Shown piece by piece: positions 1 through 8,573 of a stretch of 29,211 nt of DNA. The stretch is from Flavobacteriales bacterium (GTDB taxonomy: Bacteria; Bacteroidota; Bacteroidia; Flavobacteriales; BACL11): assembly GCA_002728175.1 (NCBI GenBank), contig PBVH01000016.1, positions 12,676-41,886 on the forward strand. Reading direction: 5' to 3'. The position numbers were made by a program, and so were the translations under genes. Each line of letters starts with the position of its first letter. Position 1 is the stretch's first letter. Under the pieces are notes generated by a model, which ran no database searches, had not been told where the DNA came from, and saw only the letters and a list, made by a program, of their open reading frames with translations.

Positions 1-1
1 T

Positions 2-1345
2 TCACAAAATTCAAATGATAAAAATTTATTTATTAAAGTTGACGTTAGTAAAAAAAATATAGTTGTTGGAGAGCAAATTCTTGTGACTTATAAATTATAC
101 ACTAGGTTAGACTTGCAAAATACCGAACTAAGCAAAATACCTGATTTAAATGGGTTTTGGTCAAAAGATTTAGAAACCTCATCGAGATTTAAAAGAGATG
201 TTTTAGATGGTATAGCTTACAATACTGCGGTCATTAAAAAATCAGTTTTAACTGCACAAAAAAAAGGAAAATTAACAATTGACCCATTAGAGTTAAAATG
301 TGGTGTTAGAACTCAAAATCAAAGAAGTAATGATCCATTTGCCAATTTCTTTGGAAATAATTTTCAAGTAAGAGAACAATTAGTATCATCAAAAAAAATT
401 GATATTAATGTATCTGAACTAGAAAACTCACCAACAAATTTTAATGGTGCTGTTGGAAGTATGAATATTTCATCTGAAGTAGATATGAACGAAATTAATG
501 CAAATGAAGCATTAACATATAAATTAACAATAACAGGAACAGGAAATATTGATTTGATTGAAACCCCAACAATTACTTTTCCAGCTGATTTTGAAGTATA
601 CGAACCAAATATTTCTGAGAAAATTTTTGAAGGAGGTAGAAAAAGAAGTATAAAGACATTTGAATACTTAATTATTCCAAGATTTGAAGGCATTTATGAC
701 ATTCCAGCATATGAGTTTGTATATTTTGATACCAAAAAAAACAAATTTGAAAAAAAATATAGCTTATCTCATAAAATTAAAGTAGAAAAATCACTGCAAA
801 ACGAACAAAACCAAGTCATTCAAAAAACAACAGTTAAATCAAAAGAGGATATTAACTACATTTTTTTAAATACAAAATTTAAAAAAATTGATAGTTCAGA
901 AATTAAAAACTATATTTTTTATTTATTATTTGCATTACCTATATTTCTACTTATCTTGATTAAGACTTATCTTAGAAAAATCAAAACAAAAGTTTTTGAT
1001 AAAAATAAAAATGCAAATAAAATTGCATTAAAAAGACTTTCACAAGCACAGGTTTGTATTAATGAAAATAATTACGACAAATTTTTTGAAGAAATAGAAA
1101 AAGCATTTTGGGGGTATTTTTCTGATAAATTTAAGGTTCCCGTTTCCGATTTATCAAAAGAAAATATTGACATTTACTTTAGCAAATACGGAATAGAAGA
1201 TAAAATTAAAGACAAGTTTATTAGCATTATAGACACCTGCGAATTAGCTAGATACACTCCTGTAATTGACAAGTCTCAAAGAATGGATGAAATTTTAAAA
1301 CAATCAAAGGAAACGATAATAAAATTAGAAATAGAATCAAAATGA
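2..1345 (+). CDS. batD: BatD, Bat aerotolerance operon protein (5' partial)
   Basis: The frame is open to the left edge, so the start lies outside the window; the GTG at 83 is internal (codons upstream read naturally, e.g. VVGEQILVTYKL). BatD proteins are exported, membrane-anchored beta-sandwich proteins encoded in the MoxR-BatA-BatB-BatC-BatD-BatE cluster, linked to oxidative stress tolerance and envelope integrity in Bacteroidota. About 447 residues are visible. They contain beta-rich repeats typical of the family (for example NEALTYKLTITGTGNI and PRFEGIYDIPAYEFVYFD), one transmembrane helix encoded near 910-975, and a cytoplasmic tail with a helical segment including EEIEKAFWGYFSDKF. It overlaps batE by 4 bases (ATGA). 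The assignment rests on the recognisable domain pattern plus the batE neighbour. The exact biochemical role of BatD is not known. Confidence 0.88.
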   Translation, partial: SQNSNDKNLFIKVDVSKKNIVVGEQILVTYKLYTRLDLQNTELSKIPDLNGFWSKDLETSSRFKRDVLDGIAYNTAVIKKSVLTAQKKGKLTIDPLELKCGVRTQNQRSNDPFANFFGNNFQVREQLVSSKKIDINVSELENSPTNFNGAVGSMNISSEVDMNEINANEALTYKLTITGTGNIDLIETPTITFPADFEVYEPNISEKIFEGGRKRSIKTFEYLIIPRFEGIYDIPAYEFVYFDTKKNKFEKKYSLSHKIKVEKSLQNEQNQVIQKTTVKSKEDINYIFLNTKFKKIDSSEIKNYIFYLLFALPIFLLILIKTYLRKIKTKVFDKNKNANKIALKRLSQAQVCINENNYDKFFEEIEKAFWGYFSDKFKVPVSDLSKENIDIYFSKYGIEDKIKDKFISIIDTCELARYTPVIDKSQRMDEILKQSKETIIKLEIESK

Positions 1346-2049
1346 AAAAGTTACTATTAATTAATTATCTGTTTATTTCTTTATCTTCTTTAGCAAATGA
1401 TACAATTTTTTCAAATGCTAATAAACTCTACAGTGAATCAAATTATATTGAGGCATGTAACTTATACTTGCAAATTATCGAACAAGGATCAGAGAGTGCT
1501 GAGCTCTACTTTAATATAGGTAATTGTTACTACAGGACTAACGATTGGGCTAATGCAATTTGGTTTTTTGAAAAAAGTTTACAATTAAAAAAGAAAAAAG
1601 AAACACAAAAAAATTTAGAATTAACAAGATTAAATACTATTGACAAAATCGAACCTCTTCCTAATCTATTTTACAAAAGATGGTGGATTATTTTAATTGA
1701 TATTTTTTCTACTAAAAACTGGCAAATTATATCTATAATTTACATATGGATTATCTGTATACTATTTTTCATAATTTCTAAAACTAAAATTATTTACTTA
1801 TTTTCAATATCTATATTATTTTTGTTTATTACATTTTCGTCAAATAAAATTGATTCAAAAAAATATGGCATTCTTTTTTCTCAAAATGTTACAGTTAAAA
1901 GTGCTCCAACCGAAAACGGAAATAATCTTTTTTCTCTCCATTTGGGTGCCAAAATTGAGATTATTGATGAAGTTGGTGAATGGATAAAAATTAGAATAGC
2001 TAATGGAAATAGTGGCTGGATTACTAAGAATAACTACAGACTTCTTTAA
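1342..2049 (+). CDS. batE: BatE, TPR and SH3 domain membrane protein
   Basis: The 235-residue protein has a signal peptide (about 1-18), TPR-like helices (about 19-90, including AELYFNIGNCYYRTNDWANA), two adjacent transmembrane helices (about 127-146 and 148-166) and a C-terminal bacterial SH3 domain (about 182-235, with NVTVKSAPTENG and GWIKI/GNSGWI-type motifs). This TPR-TM-SH3 order is that of BatE. The start ATG overlaps the batD stop by 4 bases, indicating translational coupling. In the family, BatE is the last Bat component and is thought to act in the periplasm or at the inner membrane in an envelope complex with BatA-D; its molecular activity is not established. A 95-base gap follows, so the Bat operon probably ends here, although no clear hairpin terminator is visible. 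Confidence 0.88.
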   Translation: MKKLLLINYLFISLSSLANDTIFSNANKLYSESNYIEACNLYLQIIEQGSESAELYFNIGNCYYRTNDWANAIWFFEKSLQLKKKKETQKNLELTRLNTIDKIEPLPNLFYKRWWIILIDIFSTKNWQIISIIYIWIICILFFIISKTKIIYLFSISILFLFITFSSNKIDSKKYGILFSQNVTVKSAPTENGNNLFSLHLGAKIEIIDEVGEWIKIRIANGNSGWITKNNYRLL

Positions 2050-2118
2050 ATAACCCCTTCTGTTTATTGTTTATTTACATCTAAAATTTCGAATCTTATT
2101 TTTTGGGTTATTTTTTCT

Positions 2119-2126
2119 TATATTTG
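2119..2126 (+). promoter_or_regulatory. Candidate Bacteroidota -7 promoter element
   Basis: TATATTTG matches the Bacteroidota housekeeping -7 consensus TAnnTTTG exactly and lies 18 bases before the ATG at 2145. No well-spaced -33 TTTG/TTG is visible (the TTTG at 2102-2105 is only 13 bases upstream, shorter than the usual 17-23). It could start the transcript of the adhesin block, separate from batDE. In AT-rich DNA such 8-mers also occur by chance. Confidence 0.35.
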
Positions 2127-2144
2127 TTGATTAAACAACTATTT

Positions 2145-2594
2145 ATGCGACATTTATTATATACACTAGCTGTTCTAGTTCTATCAACAACTTTAGGATT
2201 TTCAAATACACAAATTTCTGAAGATGATTGGGTAGTTTATTTTGAGAATGATAAATGCATCATCAAATACAAAAAACAAAACTGTAAATATGAAGATTTT
2301 TTTAATCAGGACCATATTATTTTACAATTAACAAATAAAACAAATGATCAATTAGAGGTTTCGTGGAATGAGGAGAGATGGTACGATAATATTTGCTCAA
2401 ATTGCGAACAAGATACTGAAGAATACCGTAAAACTACTGTGGTAGATGCTAATCAATCATTAGTTGGACAATGTAATTTTCACAGTAATCTAAAAATATT
2501 TAGTAATTTTTCAGAAAAACTTGAAGATATGCCAGGGGTAAATAAAATTGTTAGACTAACTAAATTTGAACTCAAAAACATAACTATAAAATGA
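2145..2594 (+). CDS. Small secreted protein of unknown function, coupled to giant adhesin gene
   Basis: I chose the ATG at 2145 (149 residues) because it gives a clean signal peptide (MRHLLYTLAVLVLSTTLGFS, cleaved near residue 20); the in-frame TTG at 2103 would add an odd extension and overlaps the likely promoter. The mature part is about 130 residues and mostly beta-like, with several Cys (KCIIKYKKQNC, ICSNC, GQCNF) that could pair in the periplasm. It ends in a conserved-looking LTKFELKNI tail. It resembles small hypothetical proteins that I associate with Flavobacteriales, but no function is known to me. Its stop overlaps the start of the 1983-residue protein gene by 4 bases, so the two are probably translated together. 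A role as accessory factor for that protein is possible but is inference. Confidence 0.75.
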   Translation: MRHLLYTLAVLVLSTTLGFSNTQISEDDWVVYFENDKCIIKYKKQNCKYEDFFNQDHIILQLTNKTNDQLEVSWNEERWYDNICSNCEQDTEEYRKTTVVDANQSLVGQCNFHSNLKIFSNFSEKLEDMPGVNKIVRLTKFELKNITIK

Positions 2595-5500
2595 ATAGGA
2601 TAAAACTACATAAATTATATACAACAACTATTTTTATGGTATTGTCTTATTTTGTTGTAGCTCAATGTAATACAAATATTACTACTATCCCATCAACACT
2701 TGATACCGTAAACTGTGGAGAGAGTGTTCAGCTAGCAATTAGTTTACCTGTTAATGCACTTGGAGATGATTTTAGCTCTGGATCTTTAGGAAGTATTTGG
2801 CAAACTAGTACAGCTCTAAATTACACAGTAGTTCAAAACATTCCTAACGGATGTAGCCCTCCAGTTTACTGTACCAACCCTCAACCAAACTGGGTATTTT
2901 GGTTCACTGGTGGCCCAGCAGGCTGGTTAACTACGGTTCCTCTAGATGTTCAATGTCCAGGAACACTGAGTTTTGATTATAGACATGAAACCCAATCTCC
3001 TGCACCATGTGATGGTCCTGATCAACCAAATGAAGGACTATATTTGGAATACAGAACCGCTGGTGGTATTTGGACCACAATAAATTACTTTGTTCCTGTT
3101 AATTCTGGAGGACCACTTCAACAACATTGTTGGAACAATTATTCATTTCCAATTACACCTGCAATGTATTCAACTGGAACACAATTTCGAGTAGGGACAC
3201 AAACTACATCATCTGCAAACTGGGACCAATGGGGTATGTCAAATTTTAATGTTGCTCTAAATCCACCATGCGGAGTTCCTTACACCAGTATTATTACAGG
3301 ACCAAGCGTGCCTGCAAACTATACACTTGATACAATAACAGTTTCTCCTTCTACAGACTCAGCTATTTATATTGTTAATGTTACAGATGGTACAAACAGT
3401 TGTAGTGATAGTGTTACAGTATACATTGAGCAACCAACTATTCAAGCTTCAGTAATTCCTGCATTATGTGCTGGATCGGATACATTAGACGCAGTGGCTT
3501 CAATTACTAGAAGATGTAATTATTCGATAGTTTTAAGAAATTACAAAAGTGGAGGTCCAAATTTTCCAGGCTGGGGGACTGGTCAACCATTTCCTAATGA
3601 TTATAACTATGTTGATTTTTACAGAAATGGAGTTTTAACTGGATACTTTACAATGGGAAGTGGCGGACAAAATGCTACAGACACATTTCCTCTTCCTCTT
3701 GTTGATGGAGATTTAATTGAAACTGATTTTAGTGGTTATGGAGCTGGAGGCCCATCAGGTACAGAATGTTATTACTATATTTATGATAGCCAAATGAATC
3801 TTGTTGCTTCCACAGCATATGGACCAACTCCGAGCAGTTTTTGGAACACAATAGATGTTAATATTACCAATGGTGGAACAGGATATAATATTCCACCTTG
3901 GAATGCTGTTAATCCACAACCAACTTGCACCCTAGTTGGAGGTGGAGGAACATATACATCATGTGTCGTTAATGGTGTTAATTGGCCTAACGGGAATATT
4001 AGTTCAATTACAGTAAATGGAGCAATTGGATACACATCTACTCCTACTCTAATTATTAATGGTACTAATACCACACCTGCTATTGCTAGTGCCCAATTAA
4101 ATAGTGGTACAAACCCAACAGTAGGGCCTGGAATTACAGTCTCATGTCCTGTAAACAACACATATACGTACGCATGGACAAATATTTCAACTTCTCCCCC
4201 AAGCACAACAGGACTATCTAATCCAAATATATCAAATCCTGTTTCTACCGTTGCTGTACCAACTCAGTATCAAGTGATTGCAAGCGACAATGCTAACGCT
4301 CTTTGCGTTGCTATAGACACTGTTTCAGTTTCTGGTAATCCTGGAAATGGAAATTTTGATGTCTCCTTAACTAGCTCTAACACTATTTGTAATGATGGAA
4401 ATCCATTTAATATTACATTTCAAATAACATCCAACAGCGTACCACAAATTAATTCTGGAATTTTTACATTTGATTTAGAAGATGGAAGTGGAAATACGAT
4501 TGCAAGTGGTATTCCTTTTGATGCTTCAATGCTCCCATTTAACGGCTTTGTGCCATCAACAGCTTTACCCAACCCTCTAGTTGCAGGAACATATGATTTT
4601 GTAATTACAAATGTTCAAGATATTACACCATGTCCTATTGCTGTTAATTTTGGTACAATAAGCATTACAGTTAATGACCCTCTTCCAATAGGCAATCCTC
4701 CTACAAATCCAATTCAGCTTTGTACATCTAGCCCAATAACTGACACATTATGGAACAGTTGGACTGTCTTTCCAGATCAAAATGGAACATGGGATTATTT
4801 GGGAGTAGCTCCTGTCGGAATTGCGGGGACCTTACCATTTAATAATTTTCAATATTCGTTAGATCCAGGTAATTGTGGCTTTGGAAATCATATTTTTCAA
4901 TATCAACTACCAGCAGTTAGTGGTTGTCCGACACCAAGCCCTGCTCTTGTAAATATTAATATCACATCTGCACCAGATGCTGGTGTATTACCAAACAATA
5001 TTGCACCAATTTGTATTAACGATCCTGGACTACCTCTTAATCTAAATAGTTTATTTACTACTGCTCCTGTTCCGTTTTCAACAACCTACTGGACAGATGT
5101 TACTAGCAATGTTCCTGGTATACCAATAAATTACCTCTTTACTCCAATTAGTGCAGGAAATTACACGCTAAGATATACTGCGCCATTAACAGGAAATTGT
5201 CCAGCTGATTATGAAGAAGTTGAAGTTGTTATATATGACATACCAAATGTAACTATTAGCTCAGATGATGCCGATAATCAAATTTGCGAGGGAGATAATA
5301 TTAACTTAACCTTTAATATCAGCAATGGGGCGCCCAACTACAATGTAAACTTTATTGATCCTAACGGTATATCAAATAATGTTACTTTAAATGCATCTGG
5401 AAATAACGTAACAACAAATTTACCAATAGAAATTTTTCCAAATATTGGATCTAATCAATATACCTTAATAAATATAACTGACAATAATTCTTGTTCAAAT

Positions 5501-8500
5501 AATTCTCAAAATAATGTAGTAATTGATGTAATACAGGCTCCTGATGCTGGAAACCCAACAATAAATACAATATGTTCAGATAATTTTACAACATGGGATC
5601 TAAATTCTGCTCCTTTATTTACAGGAGGCGATTTAAATGGATCGTGGTCTTATCAGGGAACTGTTCCACCTACTCCTATTCCTTTTGGAACCTTTCAAGC
5701 ATGGGATCCGATACTCAATGTGCCTATAGATCCATTTGGAACATATAGATACACAGTTAGTGAAATTACAGGAACCTGTGCCGATGCTTGGCAAGAAATT
5801 ACAATTAATAGTGAACAAGCTCCAAACACTGGAAATGCAATCAATGACGATATTTGTCTGAATAATTATAGTTCAGCATCACCTTATAACTTAAATAATC
5901 TACTTGATGGTACACAGGACCTTGGGGGAAGTTGGTATTTCAATGGCAACTTAATCCCAACTGGAACAATTGACCCAAATGATCCACAGTTTAATATTGG
6001 AATGCTAGGAAATGTTTTTAGTTATCAAATTATTCCTAATCCATTAATTTCTGTATGTACAAACAATGGTTCATTACCCTATGAAACACAATCTACACTT
6101 GTTATTCATCCTACTCCAGTAATGGATCCAAATACATTTATAAATAACCCGCCTGTACCAGCATCAGTGCCGCAAGGTAATTCTACAACATTAACAATTG
6201 ATATGCTTGTAGGAACTCCACCTTTTAACATAATAGTTAATGGTAATGAAACTCCCATTGCAAGCTCAAGTAATTTTAATATTTTAGGTATGAGTGGAAC
6301 TGGTACACTTACTCCTAATTATGATATAAATACCAATCCTGTAACAATATCTGTAGATCAAATAACAGATAATAACGGTTGTATTATTAACCCGAATATC
6401 AATACAGATATTTTTGTAGAACCTTGGCCGCTAATTTCTGCAAATGCTGCATCAGTAGTATGTGAGGAAGTTGGTGCATTAGATTTAGTTTTACAAGCTA
6501 TACAAGGTGCAGTACCACTTACTGTTTATTGGGAAATTAACGGCGTGCCACAGCCAAACGCACAAATTAATGCATTAAATACACCAACCTTATTTCCGAT
6601 GAGCATTCCTGCAGATTTGAATAGGATTGCTCCTGGACCAGTAAATAGTATTGTAATAACAAGCATTATAGATGCTCAAGGAAATTTATGTCCACCAAAC
6701 TTACTTCCAACAAATTCATCTCCAATTGAAGTTATTGTCAATCCAACACCTGAAATATCATTATTTAATGTTTTAGATTCTGAAATATGTGAAGGTGAAG
6801 ATGCAGTGTTAGAATTTAATTTTTTAAAAGGAACACCTCCATTTAATATTAGTCTAAATGGATTTGGTATAGCACCACTTACTGGAACTGCAAATCAAAC
6901 ACATACTGTTTCTCCACAACTAACAGCTAGTCTAACCCCATATCCTTATCTTGTAACATACTGCCAAGATAATAACGGTTGCGTTATTCCTACGGTTGAT
7001 TTACCTCCTCAAGTTGATGTTATTGTTAATCCAACCCCAGAAGCATCTATTTTTGCATTTGTTCCAAATGATATTTGTGAGGGTCAAAGTAAAAACTTAA
7101 GTATATCGGTAAATACAAGTATTTTAGCCATTCCCCCTATTTATACGATTGAAATTAACAATGGTTTAATCACAAAAGATATTGATCAAAATGGAAATAT
7201 TGTGAATGGTATTGGTTCCGGATCCCCTATTTTTGTTAATCCTTTCAATACTACTACCTACTCTATCACTAATTTCTATGATCCAATCACATCATGTGGT
7301 TCAATATCTCCAATTAATAATAATGTTACCTTAACTGTTAATGAAAACCCTCAAGTTGAGATACCAAACACATCTGATACTTCCGAAATATGTGCCGGAG
7401 ACAATTCATATATTAGTTTTATTTTCACAAAGGGTACTTCTCCATGGACAATTGATTATAATAATAATAGCGTACCTGTTTCCTTAGGACCTTGGAGTGA
7501 TACAACTACTATAAAACAAATTTTAACTGCAACAACTAATTATGATTTTGTCAAAGTAACTGATGCTGAGGGTTGCTACACAGATTTATTTGATAATTTT
7601 GATATTGTTGTTAATCCTCTTCCAATAGCATCATTAGATGCTGATAATAGATATATTTGTGATAATCCAAATAGTAACGCAACATTAAAGTTTGAAGTTT
7701 ACTCCGGTAATCTTCCATATAAAATTTATTACAAAGTTAATCTTGATAACACACAGATACCTGACTCAGTTGGAAATTTACATACATTAGATACAAATAT
7801 TACAGGAAGTTATAAAATTACGGATGTAGTTGATAGCAAAGGGTGTCGTGCAATTCAAAAAGGTAATGAAATAAAAATCTTTGTAAATCCGCTTCCTGTT
7901 GCTAATTTTATAGCACACAAACAACCAACTGACATAAACGATCCATATATTAATTTTGTTAATTTATCTAAAAATAATGCGAATTCTGAATCAAATGATA
8001 ATCTATCATATTATTGGGAAAGCACAAATCTAGACCCATCTTATCCTGAGGTTTGGGATAAGTCAACCTCATCAGATGAAACATTTGAACATGCCTATCC
8101 TTCTGTAGTTGATACTCACTATGTTTCTCTAACAGTAACCTCTGATAGTGGATGTGTTTCGACGCATGTTGATACAATAATAATAGATCCTGGTTTTAAA
8201 ATTTATGTTCCTGATGCATTTTCGCCAGATAATGATTTATACAATGATCATTTTTTACCTGTAGTAAATGGTATTCAAGATTACATATTAACAATCTATG
8301 ATAGGTATGGAAATAAAGTTTTTGAAACAAACGATTATATTTCTCAAGATTGCCCAAGAGGTTGTGATTTTACTAAAATAGATGATGAAATTAAAGCTTG
8401 TATTGAAGGATGTAATTCTGCCTGGGATGGTAAAATAAATGGTAGTTTTTCTCCTGTAGGTAACTTTATTTATAACATTGTTTTGACTGACTTAAATGGG

Positions 8501-8542
8501 AAAGTGAGAAAATTTTCTGGTGGTATCACTTTAATTAGGTAA
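2591..8542 (+). CDS. Giant T9SS-secreted surface protein with gliding-motility-associated C-terminal domain
   Basis: The 1983-residue protein starts with a signal peptide (about 1-25, ending VVAQC). Residues about 57-225 form a beta-sandwich module (GDDFSSGSLGSIWQT, LSFDYRHET). Residues about 310-418 look like a jelly-roll, followed by a Gly-rich GGTGY/LVGGGGTY/GYTSTPTLIINGT motif (about 424-508). A long array of Ig/PKD-like modules of two kinds follows: one beginning (P)DAG...IC (for example PDAGNPTINTIC) and one with ICEGxxxxLxF...GxPPFxI (near 897, 1398, 1494, with variants near 1190, 1288, 1598, 1687). A PKD-like domain spans about 1773-1868. The C-terminus (about 1868-1983, IYVPDAFSPDNDLYNDHF to the end) is the CHU_C/TIGR04131 domain that directs type IX secretion and surface attachment. 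It carries an unusual four-Cys insertion near 1921-1941. Expected role: adhesion, gliding or matrix building at the cell surface; no enzymatic domain is visible. The 4-base overlap with the upstream gene fixes the start. Confidence 0.9.
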   Translation: MNRIKLHKLYTTTIFMVLSYFVVAQCNTNITTIPSTLDTVNCGESVQLAISLPVNALGDDFSSGSLGSIWQTSTALNYTVVQNIPNGCSPPVYCTNPQPNWVFWFTGGPAGWLTTVPLDVQCPGTLSFDYRHETQSPAPCDGPDQPNEGLYLEYRTAGGIWTTINYFVPVNSGGPLQQHCWNNYSFPITPAMYSTGTQFRVGTQTTSSANWDQWGMSNFNVALNPPCGVPYTSIITGPSVPANYTLDTITVSPSTDSAIYIVNVTDGTNSCSDSVTVYIEQPTIQASVIPALCAGSDTLDAVASITRRCNYSIVLRNYKSGGPNFPGWGTGQPFPNDYNYVDFYRNGVLTGYFTMGSGGQNATDTFPLPLVDGDLIETDFSGYGAGGPSGTECYYYIYDSQMNLVASTAYGPTPSSFWNTIDVNITNGGTGYNIPPWNAVNPQPTCTLVGGGGTYTSCVVNGVNWPNGNISSITVNGAIGYTSTPTLIINGTNTTPAIASAQLNSGTNPTVGPGITVSCPVNNTYTYAWTNISTSPPSTTGLSNPNISNPVSTVAVPTQYQVIASDNANALCVAIDTVSVSGNPGNGNFDVSLTSSNTICNDGNPFNITFQITSNSVPQINSGIFTFDLEDGSGNTIASGIPFDASMLPFNGFVPSTALPNPLVAGTYDFVITNVQDITPCPIAVNFGTISITVNDPLPIGNPPTNPIQLCTSSPITDTLWNSWTVFPDQNGTWDYLGVAPVGIAGTLPFNNFQYSLDPGNCGFGNHIFQYQLPAVSGCPTPSPALVNINITSAPDAGVLPNNIAPICINDPGLPLNLNSLFTTAPVPFSTTYWTDVTSNVPGIPINYLFTPISAGNYTLRYTAPLTGNCPADYEEVEVVIYDIPNVTISSDDADNQICEGDNINLTFNISNGAPNYNVNFIDPNGISNNVTLNASGNNVTTNLPIEIFPNIGSNQYTLINITDNNSCSNNSQNNVVIDVIQAPDAGNPTINTICSDNFTTWDLNSAPLFTGGDLNGSWSYQGTVPPTPIPFGTFQAWDPILNVPIDPFGTYRYTVSEITGTCADAWQEITINSEQAPNTGNAINDDICLNNYSSASPYNLNNLLDGTQDLGGSWYFNGNLIPTGTIDPNDPQFNIGMLGNVFSYQIIPNPLISVCTNNGSLPYETQSTLVIHPTPVMDPNTFINNPPVPASVPQGNSTTLTIDMLVGTPPFNIIVNGNETPIASSSNFNILGMSGTGTLTPNYDINTNPVTISVDQITDNNGCIINPNINTDIFVEPWPLISANAASVVCEEVGALDLVLQAIQGAVPLTVYWEINGVPQPNAQINALNTPTLFPMSIPADLNRIAPGPVNSIVITSIIDAQGNLCPPNLLPTNSSPIEVIVNPTPEISLFNVLDSEICEGEDAVLEFNFLKGTPPFNISLNGFGIAPLTGTANQTHTVSPQLTASLTPYPYLVTYCQDNNGCVIPTVDLPPQVDVIVNPTPEASIFAFVPNDICEGQSKNLSISVNTSILAIPPIYTIEINNGLITKDIDQNGNIVNGIGSGSPIFVNPFNTTTYSITNFYDPITSCGSISPINNNVTLTVNENPQVEIPNTSDTSEICAGDNSYISFIFTKGTSPWTIDYNNNSVPVSLGPWSDTTTIKQILTATTNYDFVKVTDAEGCYTDLFDNFDIVVNPLPIASLDADNRYICDNPNSNATLKFEVYSGNLPYKIYYKVNLDNTQIPDSVGNLHTLDTNITGSYKITDVVDSKGCRAIQKGNEIKIFVNPLPVANFIAHKQPTDINDPYINFVNLSKNNANSESNDNLSYYWESTNLDPSYPEVWDKSTSSDETFEHAYPSVVDTHYVSLTVTSDSGCVSTHVDTIIIDPGFKIYVPDAFSPDNDLYNDHFLPVVNGIQDYILTIYDRYGNKVFETNDYISQDCPRGCDFTKIDDEIKACIEGCNSAWDGKINGSFSPVGNFIYNIVLTDLNGKVRKFSGGITLIR

Positions 8543-8573
8543 GTAATTTTAAATATTTCTAAAGTACAATCTA

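Noticed and set aside
2050..2144. Intrinsic terminator after batE
   Set aside because: The gap is AT-rich with a CCCC stretch but no convincing stem followed by a T-run.
3781..4206. Antisense open frame of 141 codons inside the first giant gene
   Set aside because: It lies wholly opposite a well-supported coding region, and its translation has no signal peptide or recognisable domain; it is a shadow of the repeats.
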